Shown here: one piece after another, positions 40,523-43,946 of the stretch | How positions within the stretch are numbered: position 1 is the stretch's first letter | Layout: each line of letters starts with the position of its first letter | Assembly: GCA_017626365.1 (NCBI GenBank) | Contig: JAGAIV010000004.1 | Location: 1-43,946 of the forward strand | Length of the DNA: 43,946 nt | Direction of reading: 5' to 3' | Source: Clostridia bacterium | Lineage (GTDB): Bacteria; Bacillota; Clostridia; TANB77; CAG-508 | Translations under genes and position numbers: made by a program | Notes under the pieces: model-generated | Told to the model about the DNA's origin: nothing | Database searches by the model: none | What the model saw: only the letters and a program-made list of their open reading frames with translations

Positions 40523-41038
40523 TTAAATTTTTGATAATTGATAATTAGCAGCATCCCATGAAACACCACATTCTTTCATTACTTGTTCTACATCCATATT
40601 TTTTATCTTATTTGCAGGCATCATCAATTCTCCAGCTAAACATTTTGCTTGCCACTCTGGATCGCAGTATGTAGGTATTCTTTCTTCATCAAAACTTCTA
40701 GCTAATGTAAAGTTTAATTCGCAAAGAGTTAAATAATGAGCAATTTCATGTAATATTGTCATCCTATCTCTTCCATTACCTTTACATGCATTATCATATA
40801 CATTTTCTTTTACTTTTATGGTCTTAGCTCTAATATCTGTAATTGCATGTACATTTATAGGTAACTCAAAATCATTTACAATTTGACATTCAAGATCTTG
40901 ATAAATGTCTGGTAATCTCTCAAATAACTCTACTACTGGAAAATATAATTGATCTTCTATTCCTAAATTCTTTCTTATTTGCCTTGCAAGCATTCTTAAT
41001 TCTTTACGTGATTTTGGTTCTACAGAATACTTATTCAT
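40523..41038 (-). CDS. ImmA/IrrE family metallo-endopeptidase
   Basis: The 171-residue protein has the zinc-protease motif HEIAH in ILHEIAHYLTL (about 96-106), and the downstream Glu in AGELMMPA. ImmA-type proteases cut the adjacent XRE repressor on DNA damage or another signal, freeing genes of mobile elements. The gene starts 9 nt after the XRE gene, with GGGGG as ribosome site, the classical ImmR-ImmA order. The target is inferred from this position. Confidence 0.92.
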   Translation of the reverse strand: MNKYSVEPKSRKELRMLARQIRKNLGIEDQLYFPVVELFERLPDIYQDLECQIVNDFELPINVHAITDIRAKTIKVKENVYDNACKGNGRDRMTILHEIAHYLTLCELNFTLARSFDEERIPTYCDPEWQAKCLAGELMMPANKIKNMDVEQVMKECGVSWDAANYQLSKI

Positions 41039-41047
41039 TATTACCCC

Positions 41048-41410
41048 CTAATCCTGATGTCTTTTCATGAAATCCATCAATTTTTTAGCAAACTCATCAT
41101 CAATATTATCAAACTTTCTAGCAAATTCTAATGCTAAGTCTCTTTTTTGATTTGACATTTCTGAAAGAGCATTAATTTCTATTTTGCTAATAGATTTTTG
41201 TTTTGCTTCTTGTAACTCTAATACCATTCTATTATCAAGATTATATATTTTCTCCAATCTAGGTATTAAATTGTTAGGAATATTACGCTTTCCACACTCA
41301 ATTGCTGATAAATATGATGATGTCATTTCTAATTTATCTGCCATATCTTTGAGTATCTCGCCATTATCAATTCGAATTTTTCTTAATAACTTTCCAAATT
41401 CATTTACCAT
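41048..41410 (-). CDS. XRE-family repressor (ImmR-like)
   Basis: The 120-residue protein from the ATG at 41410 has GGAGG upstream; the ATG at 41425 is part of that site. The helix-turn-helix spans about 5-60 (LLRKIRIDNGEILKDMADKL ... SSYLSAIECGKRNIPN). A charged helical C-terminus may dimerise or be cut by the ImmA partner. The promoter contains two inverted repeats that fit autorepression. It may also control the small RNA or ubiquitin-like operon downstream. Confidence 0.9.
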   Translation of the reverse strand: MVNEFGKLLRKIRIDNGEILKDMADKLEMTSSYLSAIECGKRNIPNNLIPRLEKIYNLDNRMVLELQEAKQKSISKIEINALSEMSNQKRDLALEFARKFDNIDDEFAKKLMDFMKRHQD

Positions 41411-41429
41411 ATTCCTTACCTCCATTCAT

Positions 41430-41472
41430 ATATTAACACATTGTGTTGATTTTGTCAACAGTTTTTTGTTGA
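41430..41472 (-). promoter_or_regulatory. Promoter with two operators for the XRE/ImmA pair
   Basis: Minus-strand TTGACA (41453-41458), 17-bp spacer, TAATAT (41430-41435). AACACA-N-TGTGTT (41435-41447) lies between the boxes, and TCAACA-N6-TGTTGA (41455-41472) overlaps the -35. Confidence 0.8.
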
Positions 41473-41495
41473 TTTTTAAAAATTATTTTTTATAT

Positions 41496-43352
41496 CTATT
41501 CATATCTGTATTCCTCGCCATCTTCAGCAACTTTTAACCATCCTATTTCATCTTCATCCTCATTTATTTCGTATTGTATGCCTTTGTAACTACATTGTTT
41601 TAAATGTTCTCTTAGTTCATCATCACATGCATATATATATAATCCGTTAACTCCACGTGTCATAAGAATTCTAACTTCATGTTTTAAAAGTTTTTCTCCA
41701 AATTTCTTTGAAGTACCATCAGATAATGTTCTGTTTCTAGTAGCTTTTTCATTACAACTTTCATTTGTATCAAAAACTATGCGACCATTTCTATACTTTA
41801 CAGATGGTCCAAGAATTACTCCTGCATAATTCAAGTCAAACCCTTGAATTGTAAATGTTGAACCAACTTCTTTAATTGTTTGTAGCTGTTCAGCCCATGA
41901 AAGTTTTTTTATTTCTCTTTTTTGCTTTCTATCTAAATCTTGTTCTAATTCTCTATTCCATGGTTTATGCCATTTTCCTATTTTTACTTCCCAATATTTA
42001 AAATCCTTTTTTGAATTTTTATTTGAATTATATGGCCAATCATAAGTTGCAATTAGTCTTGACAATTTTGTTTCATCTTTTAATGATTTTTTCACAATTT
42101 CTCTTTCTAATTCTTCCGGTGTATCAAAAATTTGTATATCGTAATCACCTAAATCATAAGGTAATTGTTTTACAATTCCTTCTTTAGTAAATGAGTTTAT
42201 CCACTCTATTACATCTTCATTAGCATGCATTCTAAGTTGATTTTCTAATTTAATATAATTTTCATTATTTATTGCTTTACTTTTATATTCTTCTAATAGC
42301 TCATCTTCCCAGTATTGTTCTGTAGTTAAAATCTGATCTTCATCGAACATTACAACCACAACTCTAGCCCTATTTAGTATATCTTCTAATTGATTATTAC
42401 CCCTATAGGATTGTTTGCCTTGTGTCAATAATAGATGTGCTTCATCAACAAAAACGACATCAACTGGATTATCAATAGAATACTTGTTTATAAAAGGGGT
42501 TGGTTTATATACTACCTGTCCATACTTATCAGTTAATCCTAATTTATCAACAATTTGGTTATATACTGTAATTTGTTCATCGTGATTTACTAATAAGAAA
42601 CAATTTGAAGTTTCATATTTCAAATCTTCATTATTATTCTTTGCTTCTTCATACCTACAGAACAATTCATAAAAAGTACTACTATTTAATACTGTTTTTC
42701 CGGTTCCAGCTTCACCCTCAACAAATATTAATTGACCTCTTTCATCATTTTTTAATGCATTAACTACTTTTTCTATAATCATTTCTTTGGCTTTTTGTTG
42801 TTCCTCTGTAAGTTTATGTAATGGTGATGCTTTAAAGATAGCAGAATCTTTAATAGAAGTTTCTAATGGAAATACTTCTTTATTGGCTTTTCTAAGTTTT
42901 TTCCATATCTTTGCGAAAATATCATCTAACTCTTCTATTGGATAATAACGATTTTGTGGGTTATTTCTTCCATTATGTACTTTTTTTATATTTTCAACAC
43001 TCATCAAATAATGAATCAATCTATTTTCTATATCTAGTGTCATCGACTTATTAAAATGTTCATGTCCTATTACATATAAATTAGCATTTCCATCTGATAA
43101 GTTGTGTTGCCACTCATTTTCATCTGACATTTTACTATAATGTTGTCTTGTTCTTTGAAAAATATTATTTGATTCACCAACATATACTTCATAATCATTT
43201 TTACTTTTCCAATTATGTATATATACTATAGGAAAATTCAATATAGTATCTTTAAATTTTTCGTTGTTTGATTCTAAAATTTCTTTTTCAAATACTTTTA
43301 ATGCACTTATATTGTCTTGTACTTTTTCAACAATTGGTTCTGCTACTCTCAT
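41496..43352 (-). CDS. GIY-YIG nuclease fused to DUF2075 helicase
   Basis: In this 618-residue protein, residues 40-135 form a GIY-YIG endonuclease domain: VYIH (43-46), YVG (57-59), R67 and E109 in DIENRLIHYL, and an Asn-rich end near 127-134. Residues about 175-615 form a DUF2075 (Schlafen group 3-like) helicase: Walker A GEAGTGKT (213-220), Walker B VVFVDEAH (299-306), then ENQLRMHANEDV, FTIQGFDLNYAGVILG and RILMTRGVNGLYIY as motifs IV-VI. The combination cuts and translocates on nucleic acid and is typical of phage-defence islands. GAGGAATG precedes the ATG; a MazG-like gene lies 40 bp upstream. Confidence 0.92.
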   Translation of the reverse strand: MRVAEPIVEKVQDNISALKVFEKEILESNNEKFKDTILNFPIVYIHNWKSKNDYEVYVGESNNIFQRTRQHYSKMSDENEWQHNLSDGNANLYVIGHEHFNKSMTLDIENRLIHYLMSVENIKKVHNGRNNPQNRYYPIEELDDIFAKIWKKLRKANKEVFPLETSIKDSAIFKASPLHKLTEEQQKAKEMIIEKVVNALKNDERGQLIFVEGEAGTGKTVLNSSTFYELFCRYEEAKNNNEDLKYETSNCFLLVNHDEQITVYNQIVDKLGLTDKYGQVVYKPTPFINKYSIDNPVDVVFVDEAHLLLTQGKQSYRGNNQLEDILNRARVVVVMFDEDQILTTEQYWEDELLEEYKSKAINNENYIKLENQLRMHANEDVIEWINSFTKEGIVKQLPYDLGDYDIQIFDTPEELEREIVKKSLKDETKLSRLIATYDWPYNSNKNSKKDFKYWEVKIGKWHKPWNRELEQDLDRKQKREIKKLSWAEQLQTIKEVGSTFTIQGFDLNYAGVILGPSVKYRNGRIVFDTNESCNEKATRNRTLSDGTSKKFGEKLLKHEVRILMTRGVNGLYIYACDDELREHLKQCSYKGIQYEINEDEDEIGWLKVAEDGEEYRYE

Positions 43353-43392
43353 AATTACATTCCTCTTTTTACATTTATTTCTTCATTAAATA

Positions 43393-43710
43393 CTATAATT
43401 TATTATACTTTGTACTTACTCCTTTTGCCTTCTCAACAGGATATTTTTTCTTTGTCTTTTCTAATTTTCTTAATATTATTTCTTTAGGATTTACATCCAG
43501 TTTCATAGCCATTTGAATACAATATGTAAATACATCTGCTAATTCTTCACATACTTCTTCTTTATTATAATTTTGACCATCCCATTGAAAACATTCTAAA
43601 AGTTCACCTGCTTCAATTGATATTGATTTTGCTAAATTTTCTGGAGAATGAAATTGATCCCAATCTCTTTCCTTATTAAATTGTTTTATCTCGTTCATTA
43701 ATTTTTGCAT
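43393..43710 (-). CDS. MazG-like nucleotide pyrophosphohydrolase
   Basis: The 105-residue all-helical protein has ENLAKSISIEAGELLECFQW (about 25-44), then EEVCEELADVFTYCIQMA (about 52-69). The E-x2-E and E-x2-D metal-binding pattern of MazG/dCTPase enzymes is thus complete. They hydrolyse (d)NTPs to NMPs; in defence islands they may deplete dNTPs. Two ATGs follow GGAGG; the second (43710) has better spacing. First gene of the operon with the GIY-YIG helicase. Confidence 0.9.
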   Translation of the reverse strand: MQKLMNEIKQFNKERDWDQFHSPENLAKSISIEAGELLECFQWDGQNYNKEEVCEELADVFTYCIQMAMKLDVNPKEIILRKLEKTKKKYPVEKAKGVSTKYNKL

Positions 43711-43746
43711 CATTCTTCCTCCTATCTTTGTCTGTTAGATAAATTT

Positions 43747-43775
43747 ATTTTACCACAAGATAAATTTGTATACAA
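43747..43775 (-). promoter_or_regulatory. Promoter of the MazG-helicase operon
   Basis: TTGTAT (43770-43775), 17-bp spacer, TAAAAT (43747-43752). AGATAAATTT occurs twice as a direct repeat across it (about 43737 and 43758). Confidence 0.6.
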
Positions 43776-43805
43776 TAAAATTTACATTTTTTAGCAATTT
43801 TTGTC

Positions 43806-43946
43806 TGTAGGTTTGTCAAACATATGTCACACTTTCTTAGAAATAACTATTGTTGAAATACCAACTATTACTTCTCTGAACTTTAACCTTTTATATATTC
43901 TAAATATTTTTCGTTTGGGCTTAGCCATTTTAATGGTTTAATTGGA
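43806..43946 (-). mobile_element. End of a truncated insertion sequence
   Basis: A minus-strand frame from the right edge reads PIKPLKWLSPNEKYLEYIKG-stop (43883-43945). It matches the C-terminal tail of rve-type transposases (RP-x-KxL-x-WL-(S/T)P-x-EY). Some 75 bp after it comes TGTAGGTTTGTCAAACATAT (43806-43825), a plausible terminal repeat beginning with TG. Most of the element is outside the window. Confidence 0.5.

Overview
The window is AT-rich, with strong Shine-Dalgarno sites and sigma-A-type promoters. It carries a Spo0A-like regulator and the sporulation membrane protein YtaF, which points to the chromosome of a spore-former-type Clostridia (Bacillota), probably an uncultured gut lineage. 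The species cannot be named from this sequence alone.

Left third (1-13.2 kb), mostly core genes. It holds the start of a secreted GLUG-motif protein, ytaF, a Spo0A-like response regulator, a small secreted protein, an ECF sigma/anti-sigma pair and a Nudix hydrolase. smc follows, broken by a one-base frameshift. Then come an HD-GYP phosphodiesterase, an AI-2E-family permease, exonuclease III and a cell-wall G5/3D-domain protein. Between the HD-GYP gene and the permease lies an unlisted locus: a 36-residue all-hydrophobic peptide gene facing a small RNA with a consensus promoter, sharing one terminator, laid out like a type I toxin-antitoxin system.

Middle (13.2-21.9 kb). Seven tandem prepilin-like genes have near-identical N-termini and unrelated C-termini. 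They are driven by two kinds of almost identical leader (A and B) that largely alternate, as if a B-A gene pair had been duplicated. One B slot is occupied by an AAA/DUF4143 ATPase gene. A giant GT84/GH94 cyclic beta-glucan synthase-like gene (8.1 kb) follows, then a low-molecular-weight phosphatase, purE, a 44-residue acidic protein and small membrane or unknown genes.

Right part (33.7-43.9 kb), an accessory or defence island. It starts beside a 16-nt match to the anticodon arm of initiator tRNA-Met, a typical integrase attachment core, and the window ends in a likely truncated insertion sequence. Between them are a TIR protein plus membrane protein pair, a second DUF4143 ATPase, a metallophosphoesterase, a ubiquitin-like operon (beta-grasp modifier, E1-like enzyme, DUF6527 zinc protein), an XRE/ImmA regulatory pair, a GIY-YIG/DUF2075 helicase and a MazG-like hydrolase. 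A candidate small RNA lies beside the ubiquitin-like operon.

The two DUF4143 ATPase genes share a promoter-operator of identical geometry: three half-sites at the same spacing, with arm sequences that differ between the two genes but agree within each. This suggests locus-specific autoregulation and is the least expected signal here. All family assignments come from reading motifs; no database search was run.
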